64,000 nt of DNA from Pantoea sp. (GCF_028283705.1 NZ_JAPWKD010000015.1:310001-374000), one strand, 5' to 3'; positions 42,709 to 51,751 are shown, counted from the first letter of the stretch. The notes: generated by a model from the sequence alone, not told the origin. A program made the numbers and translations.

Positions 42709-44136
42709 ATGTCAGCAAAACTTTTAGTGATCTTTTTACCTTGTTTCCTCGCGGGCTGTGTCTCACTCGACCCGGACTATAAACGTCCGGAAGCCCCGGT
42801 GAGCAAAACCATGCCCTCCGGTGAGGCTTATCGTTCATTGCAGGGGGGGCAGGCGGCCAATTATCGTGATATTGGCTGGCAGACCTATATCCTGGATCCG
42901 CAGCTGCGTCAGGTGGTAGCGATGGCGCTGGATAGCAGTCGCGATCTGCGTGAAGCCGTCGCCAGCGTCAAAGCCGCCCACGCCCAGTATGGTGAGGAAC
43001 GTTCAGAGCTGTTCCCGACCATCAATGCTGGCGTCAGTGGCACCCGTTCGCGCGCCCTGACAGGAGAAGGTAATCAGACGGCGATCAGCAACAGTTATTC
43101 AGCCGAAGGCAGCGTCAGTTCGTTCGAGCTGGATCTGTTTGGTAAGAATCAGAGCCTGACGCGCGAGCAGTATGAAACTTATCTCGGTACGCTGGAGGGC
43201 GCACGCAGTACGCGCCTGACGGTGCTGTACAACACCGCGGATTACTGGCTTCAGCTGGCGGCCGATCGCAGCAATCTGGCGATCGCCAAAGATACGGCGG
43301 AAAGCGCCCGTCAGTCGATGGAAGTGACGCGCAAGCAGATGGAACATGGCACCGCCTCAATGGTGGATCTCTCCTCTGCCGAAACCACTTATCATTCGGC
43401 GATGGCGGATGTGGCCAGTTACACCACGGATGTCGCACAGGATAAAAACGCGCTGGATTTGGTGGTGGGACGCAGCGTGCCGGATAACCTGTTGCCGCAG
43501 GGTATTGATGCGCTGGGGCAGGCATTCCGTGAGGTGCCTGCCGGAATTTCGTCAGACGCGCTGTTGAATCGTCCGGATGTACTGGAAGCGGAACATAACC
43601 TGAAGTCAGCCAATGCCAGTATTGGTGCGGCGCGCGCCAACTTCTTCCCCACCATCTCGCTGACCACCAGCGGTGGTGTGGGCAGTTCTGACCTTTCTTC
43701 ACTGTTTAAAAACGGTGCCGGGATTTGGTCGTTTGCGCCGAGCATCTCGCTGCCGATTTTCACCGGTGGCTACAATATTTCGCAGCTGAAATACACCAAA
43801 GCGGAGAAGGAATACTACGTCGCGGCGTATGAGAAAGCGGTGCAAACGGCGTTCCAGGAAGTGGCGGATGCGCTGGCACGGCGTGGCACCATTAACGACG
43901 AGTTAACCAGCCAGCGTAATAACGTGACGGCATCGCAGACTTACTACCATCTGGCAGATCTGCGTTACCGCAACGGTATTGATACATACCTGGATGCACT
44001 GACCGCGCAGCGCACGCTGTATAGCGCGCGCACCAGCCTGGTCACCACCCAACAGGCGTATTACCTGAATCTCATCACCTTCTACAAAGTGATGGGTGGC
44101 GGGACCGCATTGAAAGAGTCGGAACTCAAGCTGTAA
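42709..44136 (+). CDS. Outer-membrane efflux factor (OprM/NodT family lipoprotein)
   Basis: TolC-like channel of 475 residues. Signal peptide with lipobox LAGC (Cys17), then CVSLDPDYKRPEAPV, the classic OprM/NodT start. Two repeats of helical hairpins follow, with NYSYSAEG..SFELDLFGK and the GGYNISQLKYTKAEKEY block. Its own start after a GGGGGA site, one base after the pump stop; a longer frame inside the pump gene is rejected. Having its own channel makes this a MexAB-OprM-like complete operon rather than acrAB. Confidence 0.92.
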   Translation: MSAKLLVIFLPCFLAGCVSLDPDYKRPEAPVSKTMPSGEAYRSLQGGQAANYRDIGWQTYILDPQLRQVVAMALDSSRDLREAVASVKAAHAQYGEERSELFPTINAGVSGTRSRALTGEGNQTAISNSYSAEGSVSSFELDLFGKNQSLTREQYETYLGTLEGARSTRLTVLYNTADYWLQLAADRSNLAIAKDTAESARQSMEVTRKQMEHGTASMVDLSSAETTYHSAMADVASYTTDVAQDKNALDLVVGRSVPDNLLPQGIDALGQAFREVPAGISSDALLNRPDVLEAEHNLKSANASIGAARANFFPTISLTTSGGVGSSDLSSLFKNGAGIWSFAPSISLPIFTGGYNISQLKYTKAEKEYYVAAYEKAVQTAFQEVADALARRGTINDELTSQRNNVTASQTYYHLADLRYRNGIDTYLDALTAQRTLYSARTSLVTTQQAYYLNLITFYKVMGGGTALKESELKL

Positions 44137-44140
44137 AATC

Positions 44141-44169
44141 CCGTGGGCCGATTAAGTATCGGCCCACGG
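44141..44169. terminator. Strong hairpin after the pump operon
   Basis: CCGTGGGCCGAT (44141-44152), loop TAAGT, ATCGGCCCACGG (44158-44169): a 12-bp GC-rich stem right after the stop codon. The T-tract is not immediate (a run of eight Ts begins at 44185), so it may terminate, attenuate or protect the mRNA before tetR. Confidence 0.65.
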
Positions 44170-44206
44170 TGACGAATTCGTACATTTTTTTTGATGGGGT
44201 TTCAAA

Positions 44207-44788
44207 TTGACCAGGAAAGACTTTGAAGATTTTTTGCACCAGCGCAAACAGCTGATTATTGCGGCGGCGAAAGTCTGTTTCAGTCGTTCTGGTTTTCATG
44301 GTGCCAGCATGGCAGAGATGAGTGCTGAAAGTGGGCTGGGTGCTGCACAAATATATCGTTACTTCAGCAGCAAAGAATTATTGGTGATTGAAACGGTAAA
44401 GGTCATCGCGACAGAATGGCGCACTTTTCTGGAAAATAAACTCAGCCAGCAACCGCAGGTGTCGGATATTATTGACAGGGATTCGGTGTTCTGGCAGGGA
44501 TGGTCAATTAAGGACCAGTGTTTATTGCTGGAAGTCTATTCTGAGGCTTCACGTAATGCCAGTGTGCGAGACATTCTCGCTGAGCAAGAGCAACAATTAA
44601 TTGCCATGCTGGATAATGTATTTCAGCAACGGGAACCCCAGGCGACTGCGGAGCAACGTTTTAATCAGATCCATTTTTTGTTACTGCTGATTGATGGTGT
44701 GGCCTGTCGTACTTTTGTTGATGATGGTTTAGATCAACAGGAACTGGCGCGTCTGAGCACAATTCTCAGTCAGCATTTATTACCTTAA
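44207..44788 (+). CDS. TetR-family regulator
   Basis: Repressor of 193 residues. N-terminal helix-turn-helix: IIAAAKVCFSRSGFHGASMAEMSAESGLGAAQIYRYFSSKELL (in parts) is textbook TetR. The C-terminal ligand domain is variable. Start is a TTG after GGGG; no in-frame ATG is available. It lies 70 bp after the pump operon in the same direction and is convergent with a second tetR, two bases apart. Likely regulates the pump. Confidence 0.85.
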   Translation: MTRKDFEDFLHQRKQLIIAAAKVCFSRSGFHGASMAEMSAESGLGAAQIYRYFSSKELLVIETVKVIATEWRTFLENKLSQQPQVSDIIDRDSVFWQGWSIKDQCLLLEVYSEASRNASVRDILAEQEQQLIAMLDNVFQQREPQATAEQRFNQIHFLLLLIDGVACRTFVDDGLDQQELARLSTILSQHLLP

Positions 44789-44789
44789 T

Positions 44790-45365
44790 TTATTGTTTAA
44801 TAACGGTATTGTTCACATCGTTGATAATGCCGTCAAAAAATGGCACAAAAGACGGTGCAATTTCGCGTTGTTTCATGCTGCGGCGGATAATAATGCCGTC
44901 AATAATCAGTGACAGCACATATAAGCGGGTATGAATAATATTGCTGTCTTTCTCAGGATGAAGTGCCTGTTCTTTAGCAATAAAATTATCTTTCAGATTT
45001 TGCCAGGCATTGGTCATGATTTGCATAATGCGCGGGTTACGCATCGATTCAGACGATATTTCCATTAATAACACAATATCATTTTCCACTTCACGTGGTA
45101 CCAACCCAGCGGAAAACAAAGGCAGGCGTGCCTGGCCCCCTGATTTGGCAATTTTTTCCAGATCATCATTTAAGCGTTCTTTTAAACGTTGCGTGATGTT
45201 GAACACCAGCGCTTCGATAATCGACTCTTTATTGGTGAAATATTTATAAATTAAACCCACGCTGACATTTGCCTCACGGGCAATATTCTGGATTGAAGTC
45301 TGGTGAAAGCCTTTAAGCCGCATGCATTGTTCTGCTGCGGCAAGAATTTGCTCTGTCCGATTCAT
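44790..45365 (-). CDS. TetR-family regulator
   Basis: Repressor of 191 residues with helix-turn-helix ILAAAEQCMRLKGFHQTSIQNIAREANVSVGLIYKYFTNKESII (in parts). C-terminal domain ends in an NDVNNTVIK tail. The gene is relatively AT-rich. It is tail-to-tail with the other tetR and has a symmetrical upstream sequence (GCGGAAA...TTTCCGC with TAAGCGCTTA inside), suggesting autoregulation. Whether it controls the pump or another target is open. Confidence 0.85.
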   Translation of the reverse strand: MNRTEQILAAAEQCMRLKGFHQTSIQNIAREANVSVGLIYKYFTNKESIIEALVFNITQRLKERLNDDLEKIAKSGGQARLPLFSAGLVPREVENDIVLLMEISSESMRNPRIMQIMTNAWQNLKDNFIAKEQALHPEKDSNIIHTRLYVLSLIIDGIIIRRSMKQREIAPSFVPFFDGIINDVNNTVIKQ

Positions 45366-45377
45366 TATGTATGGCCT

Positions 45378-45412
45378 GCGGAAAGTAAGCGCTTATTTTA
45401 CGTAATTTCCGC
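45378..45412. promoter_or_regulatory. Nested palindrome upstream of minus-strand tetR
   Basis: Outer arms GCGGAAA (45378-45384) and TTTCCGC (45406-45412), with an inner TAAGCGCTTA (45386-45395). 13 bp upstream of the TetR start; candidate operator. Confidence 0.5.
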
Positions 45413-45531
45413 AACGATGGCGAATGATCAATTGTCAAAAAATTTGATTTAACCGAGCAAATCCCCCTACTGGTGTGCAATTTTCCAGTCACTATCATGG
45501 TTGCCATAAACTGATTTTGTGGAGGCTGATA

Positions 45532-46236
45532 ATGAACGTGTTACGTGCACAGCGCGACCAGCTGTTTGAATATGGTCCTTTTACCATTCGCCGCCAGCGT
45601 CCTGGCGAGGCGTTTGGGCCGCTGGCGATTGTGGACCAGATGACGCTGAAAACCGGCGCACGCGTACCGATGCACAGCCATCAGAATGATGAAATCTTCA
45701 CTTACGTCTGGCGCGGTTCCTCCCAGCATCAGCATGAAGATGGCGAACGCACGCCGCTTAACGCCAAACGCGTGATGGTGGTGAATGCCGGTGACGGTCT
45801 GCGTCATGAAGAATCGGCACCGCTGATCGAAACCGAAATGTTGCAGGCTTACATCCGGCCCGCCAGCGCGGGTGGTGAAGGGCGTGTGCAGCAATTCACC
45901 CGGCCAGCAGGCGCGGCAGTGAATGACTGGACATTACTGGCCGGACCGGAAGGCAGTGATGCTCCGCTGACGTTACGTCAGGCGGTGTATGCCTGGGATC
46001 TGAAACTGGAAAGAGACCAGCAAATTCAGGTGCCTCAGCGTGAGGGCTTTGCCGTCTGGATCACCCTGCTGGAGGGGGTGGTGCGTATTGGTGAGCAGCG
46101 GTTGCATAAAGGTGATGCGGTCAGCGATGCGGCATCGTTGCCGGATATTCGCGGAGAACGTGATGCCACGCTGATCTGTTTCCTGGTGAAAGCCGACGCG
46201 CCCGCGGTGCTGAACGGTACCGTCAGCGGGCAATAA
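45532..46236 (+). CDS. Pirin-family cupin protein
   Basis: Bicupin of 234 residues. N-terminal cupin has the metal motif MHSHQNDEIFTYVWRGSSQHQ, typical of pirin/YhhW quercetinase-like proteins, and a second cupin-like half follows from about residue 140. Some members are quercetin 2,3-dioxygenases. Start ATG at 45532 with a GGAGG site. Single gene. A link to the aromatic cluster downstream is possible but it does not share its operator. Confidence 0.85.
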   Translation: MNVLRAQRDQLFEYGPFTIRRQRPGEAFGPLAIVDQMTLKTGARVPMHSHQNDEIFTYVWRGSSQHQHEDGERTPLNAKRVMVVNAGDGLRHEESAPLIETEMLQAYIRPASAGGEGRVQQFTRPAGAAVNDWTLLAGPEGSDAPLTLRQAVYAWDLKLERDQQIQVPQREGFAVWITLLEGVVRIGEQRLHKGDAVSDAASLPDIRGERDATLICFLVKADAPAVLNGTVSGQ

Positions 46237-46381
46237 TCATAGCGCGCTGAGTGCGGTTGTTGGCAAGAATGCTGATAACCGCACATTCCCCCCGATCAAA
46301 ACACTTCTCATTTTCACATCCTGTTAACGATCCGTGACCCGCCTCTTAGTTTTGCAGCGTCGAGCCGTGCAATATTCTGAC

Positions 46382-46400
46382 ATATCGTAATACTAGATAT
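46382..46400. promoter_or_regulatory. PadR-type operator 1 (upstream of SDR/FAH/OprD operon)
   Basis: ATATCGTAATACTAGATAT fits ATATCG-N7-MGATAT, also found at 51679-51697 and 60001-60019 with the same spacing. It lies 54 bp upstream of the SDR start. See findings. Confidence 0.75.
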
Positions 46401-46454
46401 ATCTAATTATTCGTTATCGCACCGTCATCCACGCCATCAATGCAGGGAGAAATC

Positions 46455-47237
46455 ATGGATCTGGGCATACGCCGTAAAATCGCTTTTGTCTGCGCGTCGT
46501 CACAGGGGCTGGGGCTGGCATGTGCCCAGGCATTGGCGGCAGAAGGGGTACGCGTCACGCTGAACGGACGCCATGAAGCCAAATTGCAGGACGCTGCTCA
46601 GCGGTTACGTGAGGAGAATCCAGCGGCGGAAATCAGCTATATCTGCGCGGATTTAACCACCGAGGCCGGGCGTAGCAGCATCATCAGCGCTTTACCGCAG
46701 GTCGATATCCTCGTTACCAACAATGCCGGGCCGCAGCCCGGAGCGTTAACGGACTGGGAAGCGAGCGCGTTGCGTGAGGCAATGGAAGCCAACTTTATTC
46801 CCGCGATTCAGCTGATCCGCACCTGGCTGCCTGCCATGCAGGCACAGGGCTTTGGCCGCATTATCAATATCACTTCGGCGATGGTGAAAACGCCGCATTA
46901 CATGATGGGACTCTCCACCGCGGCGCGTGCGGCGTTAACAGCGATGTGCAAAGCCATTAGCCAGGACGTGGTGCGTGACAACGTCACCATAAATAACCTG
47001 CTGCCGGAGCGGATCGATACACCACGCCAGGAATTTATGCTGCAGCGCCTGATCGCCAAAGAGGGCATCAGCCGCGAAGAGGCACGCCAGAGGAATGTGC
47101 AATCCATTGCCGCCAGACGCTACGGCACACCGGCTGAATTTGGAGCCGCCTGTGCGTTTCTGTGCAGCCAGCAGGCCGGGTTTATTTCGGGTCAGAACCT
47201 GCAACTGGATGGCGGCTCCTATCCGGGGTTGATCTGA
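46455..47237 (+). CDS. SDR-like protein without the catalytic Tyr-Lys pair
   Basis: Rossmann protein of 260 residues. The cofactor turn is ASSQGLG instead of TGxxxGIG, NNAG is present, and Ser141 is in place, but Tyr-x3-Lys is replaced by Ser154-x3-Arg158 (MGLSTAARAAL). This matches an atypical SDR subgroup I recall as BKR-like without the full tetrad. First gene of the PadR-linked plus-strand operon; ATG after GGGAGA. May bind cofactor for a non-standard reaction or have lost redox function. Confidence 0.8.
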   Translation: MDLGIRRKIAFVCASSQGLGLACAQALAAEGVRVTLNGRHEAKLQDAAQRLREENPAAEISYICADLTTEAGRSSIISALPQVDILVTNNAGPQPGALTDWEASALREAMEANFIPAIQLIRTWLPAMQAQGFGRIINITSAMVKTPHYMMGLSTAARAALTAMCKAISQDVVRDNVTINNLLPERIDTPRQEFMLQRLIAKEGISREEARQRNVQSIAARRYGTPAEFGAACAFLCSQQAGFISGQNLQLDGGSYPGLI

Positions 47238-47614
47238 TGACTGAGCTGATTCATCAATTGCTGGCGTTTGAACAGCAGCGTCAACGCGCGCTCATCGAAG
47301 CGGATTTAACCGCGCTGGAAAACATGCTGGCAGCGGATCTTATCCATATCCACAGTACCGGCATGGTGCATAACAAGGCGCAATTTCTGGCACATGTGAA
47401 ACGGATGGGGGGCTTTGTGTCCATTCAACGTGAGCCGCCGGATATCCGTGTCGAAGGTGATATCGCCATCCTGACTGGCAACACCCGTAACCGGGTGCGA
47501 CGGCTGGAAACCGGTGAAGAAGCAGAACGTTATGGCTTCTCGACACTGGTACTGCGTCGCACCGCCGGTGGCTGGCAAATTCTGCTTTCGCAGTTAACTC
47601 CTCATCAGGTCTGA
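47237..47614 (+). CDS. SnoaL/NTF2-like (DUF4440) protein
   Basis: Small cone-fold protein of 125 residues. Pattern RQRALIEADLTALENMLAADLIHIHSTG followed by VEGDIAILTGNTRNRV and WQILLSQLTP is typical of DUF4440/SnoaL-like proteins, which can be isomerases, hydratases or ligand carriers. Its ATG overlaps the previous stop by one base (TGATGA), so it is translationally coupled to the SDR-like gene. Confidence 0.78.
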   Translation: MTELIHQLLAFEQQRQRALIEADLTALENMLAADLIHIHSTGMVHNKAQFLAHVKRMGGFVSIQREPPDIRVEGDIAILTGNTRNRVRRLETGEEAERYGFSTLVLRRTAGGWQILLSQLTPHQV

Positions 47615-47631
47615 CAGCAAAGGAAAACAGC

Positions 47632-48492
47632 ATGAAACTGGTACGTTTTACCGAACAGGGCCGCACCCGCATTGGCAAAGTGGTGGGTGATCAGGTAATA
47701 GACCTCTCTGGCGTGCCTGGCGTGGGGGATTCCATGCGCCAGCTGCTGGCAGGATTAACGCCGCTGCGCCCACGACTGGCAGCGGCACGTTCACCGGCCT
47801 TTGCCTTAACTGCGGTACAGCTGGAAGCGCCGATTCAGGACGCGCAGAAATTTCTCGGCATTGGCATGAATTACCGCAAACATGCGGAAGAAGCGCGTCA
47901 GGCAGGCATGCCGATTCCGCAAAGCCAGCTGTGGTTTAACAAACAGGTTTCCTGCATCAACGGGCCGTTCGCACCGGTGGTAAAGCCAGATGCCAGCGAC
48001 AAAGTGGATTACGAAATCGAACTGGGCGTGGTGATCGGCAAACGCTGCCGTCACGTTAAAGCCAGTGAGGCGGCAGGCGTGATTGCCGGTTATCTGATCG
48101 TCAACGATGTCTCGGCGCGTGACTGGTTGCATAAATCACCGACCTTTACACTGGGTAAATCCTTCGATACCCATGGCCCGATCGGGCCGTGGATCACCAC
48201 TGCCGATGAAATCCCCGATCCCCTGCAACTGGAGATGAAGTTGTTTGTGAATGGCGAGCTGCGTCAGCATGCCGACAGCGGGGACATGATTTACGACATC
48301 TATGCCCAGATAGCCTATCTCTCGACGGTGATGACGCTGGAGCCAGGCGACATTCTGGCGACTGGCACGCCCTCCGGCATCGGTGCGCCGACCGGACGCT
48401 TTTTACAACCCGGCGATGTGATGCGGCTGGAGATTGCAGGCCTCGGTCATATCGAGAATCCCGTGGTTGCCGAAACCCGCCAGGAGGCATGA
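47632..48492 (+). CDS. Fumarylacetoacetate hydrolase (FAH)-family protein
   Basis: Metal-dependent hydrolase/decarboxylase/isomerase of 286 residues. KFLGIGMNYRKHAEE, VDYEIELGVVIGKR (metal Glu residues), VNDVSARDW, GKSFDTHGPIGPW and ATGTPSGIGAP are the family's blocks. Members cleave C-C bonds in diketo acids or decarboxylate ring-cleavage products. 17 bp after the SnoaL-like gene; overlaps DUF3500 gene by 4 bp. A second FAH-family gene lies in the opposite operon (54260-55135), suggesting two separate steps. Confidence 0.88.
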   Translation: MKLVRFTEQGRTRIGKVVGDQVIDLSGVPGVGDSMRQLLAGLTPLRPRLAAARSPAFALTAVQLEAPIQDAQKFLGIGMNYRKHAEEARQAGMPIPQSQLWFNKQVSCINGPFAPVVKPDASDKVDYEIELGVVIGKRCRHVKASEAAGVIAGYLIVNDVSARDWLHKSPTFTLGKSFDTHGPIGPWITTADEIPDPLQLEMKLFVNGELRQHADSGDMIYDIYAQIAYLSTVMTLEPGDILATGTPSGIGAPTGRFLQPGDVMRLEIAGLGHIENPVVAETRQEA

Positions 48493-49715
48493 TGACCCGT
48501 GACAACTTTCGTGATTACCTGATGCCTGCGGATGCCGAACGTATCGGGCTGGCGCGCGGTGTCGATCTGCAAACCTATGGCGCGCGGATGCTGGCCACTG
48601 ACAAAGCGCAAAAACTCAGGGCGCACTGGCAGGCAATGCTGGATGAAACTTTTCGCGGCATCACCAGCAATGGTGAAGTGCAGCCGGATCTGTTTGCCCT
48701 GCGCGATGAAGGGTTTGCGGTGGAGGCGGCGGTCAGGGCGGCACAGGCATTATTTTCCACGCTGGATAGCGCGCAACAGCAGCAGGTGAGTTATGCCATC
48801 GACGCCAAACAGTGGCGTGCCTGGTACAACCCGGAAATTCCCTTCAATGATTATGGTGTCCGGCTGGATGAAACCGCCGCATCAACCCGCGAGGCGTTCT
48901 GGTCATTACTGCAAAGCTGCACCAGCGCACGCGGTTTCCGCAAAGTGCAGCATGTGATGGATGCCAACCATTTTCTCGGCGAACTCTACGATCTCACCCA
49001 CATCATGAATCGCTGGAGTTTCCACTTTTTACTGTTCGGCACCCCTTCGACCACGCAGCCGTGGGGCTGGTCGATTTACGGTCATCATGTGGCATTTTGT
49101 TGCTTTATCAGCGGCAGGCAACTGGTGATTGCGCCGACCTTTTTTGGCGTCGAACCCAATGTGATCGAACGGGGTGATGCCAGCGATTGTGTGCTGTTCC
49201 GTGAAGAGGAGCAGCTCGGTCTCGCGCTGATGCAATCCCTCAGCGCCGGGCAGCGCCAACGCGCCACCCTTTATGCGTTGATGGAAGACCCATTGATGCC
49301 TGCCGAACGCTTCAATTTTGCCGATCAGCGCCATCTTGGTGGCGCGTTTCAGGATAACCGGGTGATCCCGCTGGAAGGAGTGTGCGTGGCGGAGTTTACC
49401 CCGGCACAGCGCGCCAGTCTGATGGCGCTGGTGGCGGTATTTCTCGATTTTCTGCCGGATGGCCCGCGAGCCTGGCGTCTGCGCCAAATCGAAGATCATC
49501 TGGAGGAAAGCTGGTGGAGCTGGATTGGCGGCCACGGTGATGACGATGTGTTTTATTACCGCCTGCAAAGCCCGGTGGTGATGCTGGAGTTTGATCATCA
49601 CAGTGGCATGTGGCTGACCAATGAACACCCGGCGCGTTTCCACATTCACACCATCACCCGCATACCTAACGGCAACGACTACGGCAAGGCATTGCTGTCG
49701 CAGTTGCAGAAGTAA
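48489..49715 (+). CDS. DUF3500 protein
   Basis: Protein of 408 residues of unknown function. FHFLLFGTPSTTQPWGWSIYGHHVAFCCFISG (in parts), PTFFGVEPNVIERG and SWWSWIGGHGDDDVFYYRLQSPVVMLEFDHHSG (in parts) are the conserved His/Trp/Asp-rich blocks of DUF3500. The many His and acidic residues suggest a metal site. No signal peptide. It overlaps the FAH gene by 4 bp, so it probably acts on the same pathway. A hydrolase or ring-opening role is only a guess. Confidence 0.8.
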   Translation: MMTRDNFRDYLMPADAERIGLARGVDLQTYGARMLATDKAQKLRAHWQAMLDETFRGITSNGEVQPDLFALRDEGFAVEAAVRAAQALFSTLDSAQQQQVSYAIDAKQWRAWYNPEIPFNDYGVRLDETAASTREAFWSLLQSCTSARGFRKVQHVMDANHFLGELYDLTHIMNRWSFHFLLFGTPSTTQPWGWSIYGHHVAFCCFISGRQLVIAPTFFGVEPNVIERGDASDCVLFREEEQLGLALMQSLSAGQRQRATLYALMEDPLMPAERFNFADQRHLGGAFQDNRVIPLEGVCVAEFTPAQRASLMALVAVFLDFLPDGPRAWRLRQIEDHLEESWWSWIGGHGDDDVFYYRLQSPVVMLEFDHHSGMWLTNEHPARFHIHTITRIPNGNDYGKALLSQLQK

Positions 49716-49823
49716 TCTCAGGCTGCAAAGCCTGAACTCCTGTCGTACCGGGTGACGTCGTTTTGCCCGGGTAACCCCAAGTGTCAATTGACCGTTCCCT
49801 TACGGGACGCGGGCGGCTTCGCT

Positions 49824-49845
49824 GCGCGATAAATCGCGCCGCTAC
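49824..49845. repeat. Single REP-like unit
   Basis: GCGCGATAAATCGCGCCGCTAC, one perfect unit of the family, between the DUF3500 gene and the porin gene inside the same operon. It ends 23 bp before the porin start and may tune expression of the distal genes. Confidence 0.85.
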
Positions 49846-49868
49846 ACATTATTCGAGGTTATCAGGCA

Positions 49869-51203
49869 ATGCATGTTCAGAAAAAAACCAAAATTGCTGC
49901 ATTAACCGTAGTGCCTCTGGCGTTGTTCTGCGGTAACTGCTTTGCGGAGGCATCACCTGCATCGGACTCCGACAGCTTTAACGACTGGCTCACACAAGGC
50001 AATATCTCGGGCGAGCTCAAAACCATGACCTTCTTTAAAGAATTTAGCGGCACTCTGCCCAATAAACGCACCAGCTCGGCCGGAGGGGATATCCAGTACC
50101 GCAGCCCGCAGGCGGCGGGATTTAGCGTGGGATTGGGGGTCTATGGTGCCTATAACTTCGGCCTGAATAATGACGATGCGGAAAAGACCGAGATCTATCT
50201 GCCATCCGAAGACGTGACCGTGCTGGGCAAGGCCTTCCTGCGCTATCAGGGATATGGCTTTGATCTCCAGGGCGGACGTATTGGACTGGACACGCCCTTT
50301 GCCAATGAAGGTGAAGGCTGGACCATGATTCCGGCACTGTATGAAGGGTTTGGCGGCAGCTATGCCCTGAATGACACGGGTGACTTCCGGCTGAATGCGT
50401 ACCGCATTTATCGTTTCAAACCCGAAAGTTCGGATGAGTTTGGCAAAGGCGATGCCGGTGCTCCTGAAATTGAAGACACCAGCATGCCATCGGTGGATAG
50501 CAACGGCTTCACCACCGTGGGCCTGCGCTATGGACAGCAGTGGAACACCCTCGCCGAAGCCTGGTACTACAACTTCGATAAACGCGCCCAGCTGGGTTAT
50601 GGCGGGGTGCAACTGCCGGTCTCCGCGCTGAAGTTTGGCAACTGGACGCCGTACTGGGGGGCGCAATATCTGCATGAATGGGACGCCAGCGATCAGGCGT
50701 ATCCCTATCACAACATCGATACCGACCTCTATTCCGGGCGCATCGGCATGAAAACGCGCAATCACGATCTCTATTTCGCCGCGACTTACGTGCCACGCAA
50801 AGAGGATGCCTTCCTGAGCGGCGGTTTCTTTGCCCCGTATAGCTACGGCATTTATGATCACACCCCGCTGGAAAGCGGGCAACCGCTGGTTTCTATGGTC
50901 ACCACCAACCAGCCCGGTAAGGCTTTTGCTTTACGCTATGCGTACCACGACGAAAAGTACCTCGGAGTGTTTGGGCTGACGCGGCTGGAACTGGAAGACT
51001 CCAGCGGCATTTACTATCCGCTGCCTGCCGAGAATATCAACGCGGCCTTTATGATTCTCGGTTACAACGTCACGCCACGCCTGCATCTGGAGTTCGAGTT
51101 TGACTATGTCCATTCACCCAATGAGGTGACGGGCAACTATCACGCCGAGCGCCTGCGTCTGGTGTATCGCTTTGGCGCGAAAATGGCGGATGATGATTAT
51201 TAA
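49869..51203 (+). CDS. OprD-family outer-membrane porin
   Basis: Outer-membrane channel of 444 residues. A signal peptide (cleavage after NCFA) precedes DSFNDWLTQGNISGELKTMTFFKEF (in parts), DIQYRSPQAAGFSVGLGVYGAYNFGLN (in parts) and KAFLRYQGYGFDLQGGRIGLDTPFANEGEG, all typical of OprD/OccK porins for carboxylic or aromatic acids. Alternating beta strands continue to the end, which finishes DDDY after a final strand. OprD proteins are rarer in enterobacteria than pseudomonads. It lies in the PadR operon and likely admits the aromatic substrate. Confidence 0.88.
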   Translation: MHVQKKTKIAALTVVPLALFCGNCFAEASPASDSDSFNDWLTQGNISGELKTMTFFKEFSGTLPNKRTSSAGGDIQYRSPQAAGFSVGLGVYGAYNFGLNNDDAEKTEIYLPSEDVTVLGKAFLRYQGYGFDLQGGRIGLDTPFANEGEGWTMIPALYEGFGGSYALNDTGDFRLNAYRIYRFKPESSDEFGKGDAGAPEIEDTSMPSVDSNGFTTVGLRYGQQWNTLAEAWYYNFDKRAQLGYGGVQLPVSALKFGNWTPYWGAQYLHEWDASDQAYPYHNIDTDLYSGRIGMKTRNHDLYFAATYVPRKEDAFLSGGFFAPYSYGIYDHTPLESGQPLVSMVTTNQPGKAFALRYAYHDEKYLGVFGLTRLELEDSSGIYYPLPAENINAAFMILGYNVTPRLHLEFEFDYVHSPNEVTGNYHAERLRLVYRFGAKMADDDY

Positions 51204-51215
51204 TCAGGAGGCAAT

Positions 51216-51602
51216 ATGGCTACACGCGAAAGCATTTATATCGACGCTTTTCCCCATGCTAATCCGATCCCGGCTGCGTGCCGGGTGGGATCGATGCTGT
51301 ATTCCGGGGTGATTTATGGCCGGGACCCGCAGACGCAGCAGGTGCCCGCCGATTTGGGCGAGCAGTGTGCACTGATGTTCCGGCATATGGAGAGTATCGT
51401 CTGTGCGGCAGGCGGCAGCATGGAAGACGTCATCAAGGTCACGTTATGGATGCAGGATAAAACCCAGCGCGAAGTGGTGAACCGCTACTGGCTACAGGTT
51501 TTCCCGCAGCCACATTCACGTCCGGCGCGCCACGCGCTGGAGGGGCACTTCAGCGGTAATACCTTAATTCAGTGCGACTTTATTGCCGTGCTGGCACGCT
51601 AA
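51216..51602 (+). CDS. RidA (YjgF/YER057c/UK114)-family protein
   Basis: Small trimeric barrel protein of 128 residues. SMLYSGVIYGRDP, GSMEDVIKVTLWMQDK and RPARHALEGHFSGNTLIQCDFIAV follow the family pattern, including the Arg of the PAR motif needed for imine deaminase activity. In catabolic operons such proteins often act as specific deaminases or tautomerases. 12 bp after the porin with an AGGAGG site; last gene of the operon. Confidence 0.85.
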   Translation: MATRESIYIDAFPHANPIPAACRVGSMLYSGVIYGRDPQTQQVPADLGEQCALMFRHMESIVCAAGGSMEDVIKVTLWMQDKTQREVVNRYWLQVFPQPHSRPARHALEGHFSGNTLIQCDFIAVLAR

Positions 51603-51678
51603 TCCCCTGATAGCGGGCAGTATTTGTATCTGCCCGCCGCTTTCTCTATATTGCCTGTGAGTCATATCCATCTGGACT

Positions 51679-51697
51679 ATATCGGAAATTTCGATAT
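51679..51697. promoter_or_regulatory. PadR-type operator 2 (upstream of the regulator gene)
   Basis: ATATCGGAAATTTCGATAT: arms ATATCG and CGATAT, 7-bp spacer, 54 bp upstream of the padR start. Same design as operators 1 and 3, so autoregulation is likely. Confidence 0.78.
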
Positions 51698-51751
51698 ATT
51701 TAAATTCAGTGAGATTTGTGTGGTTATTCAGGTAACAGCGCGGGGGCAGAC

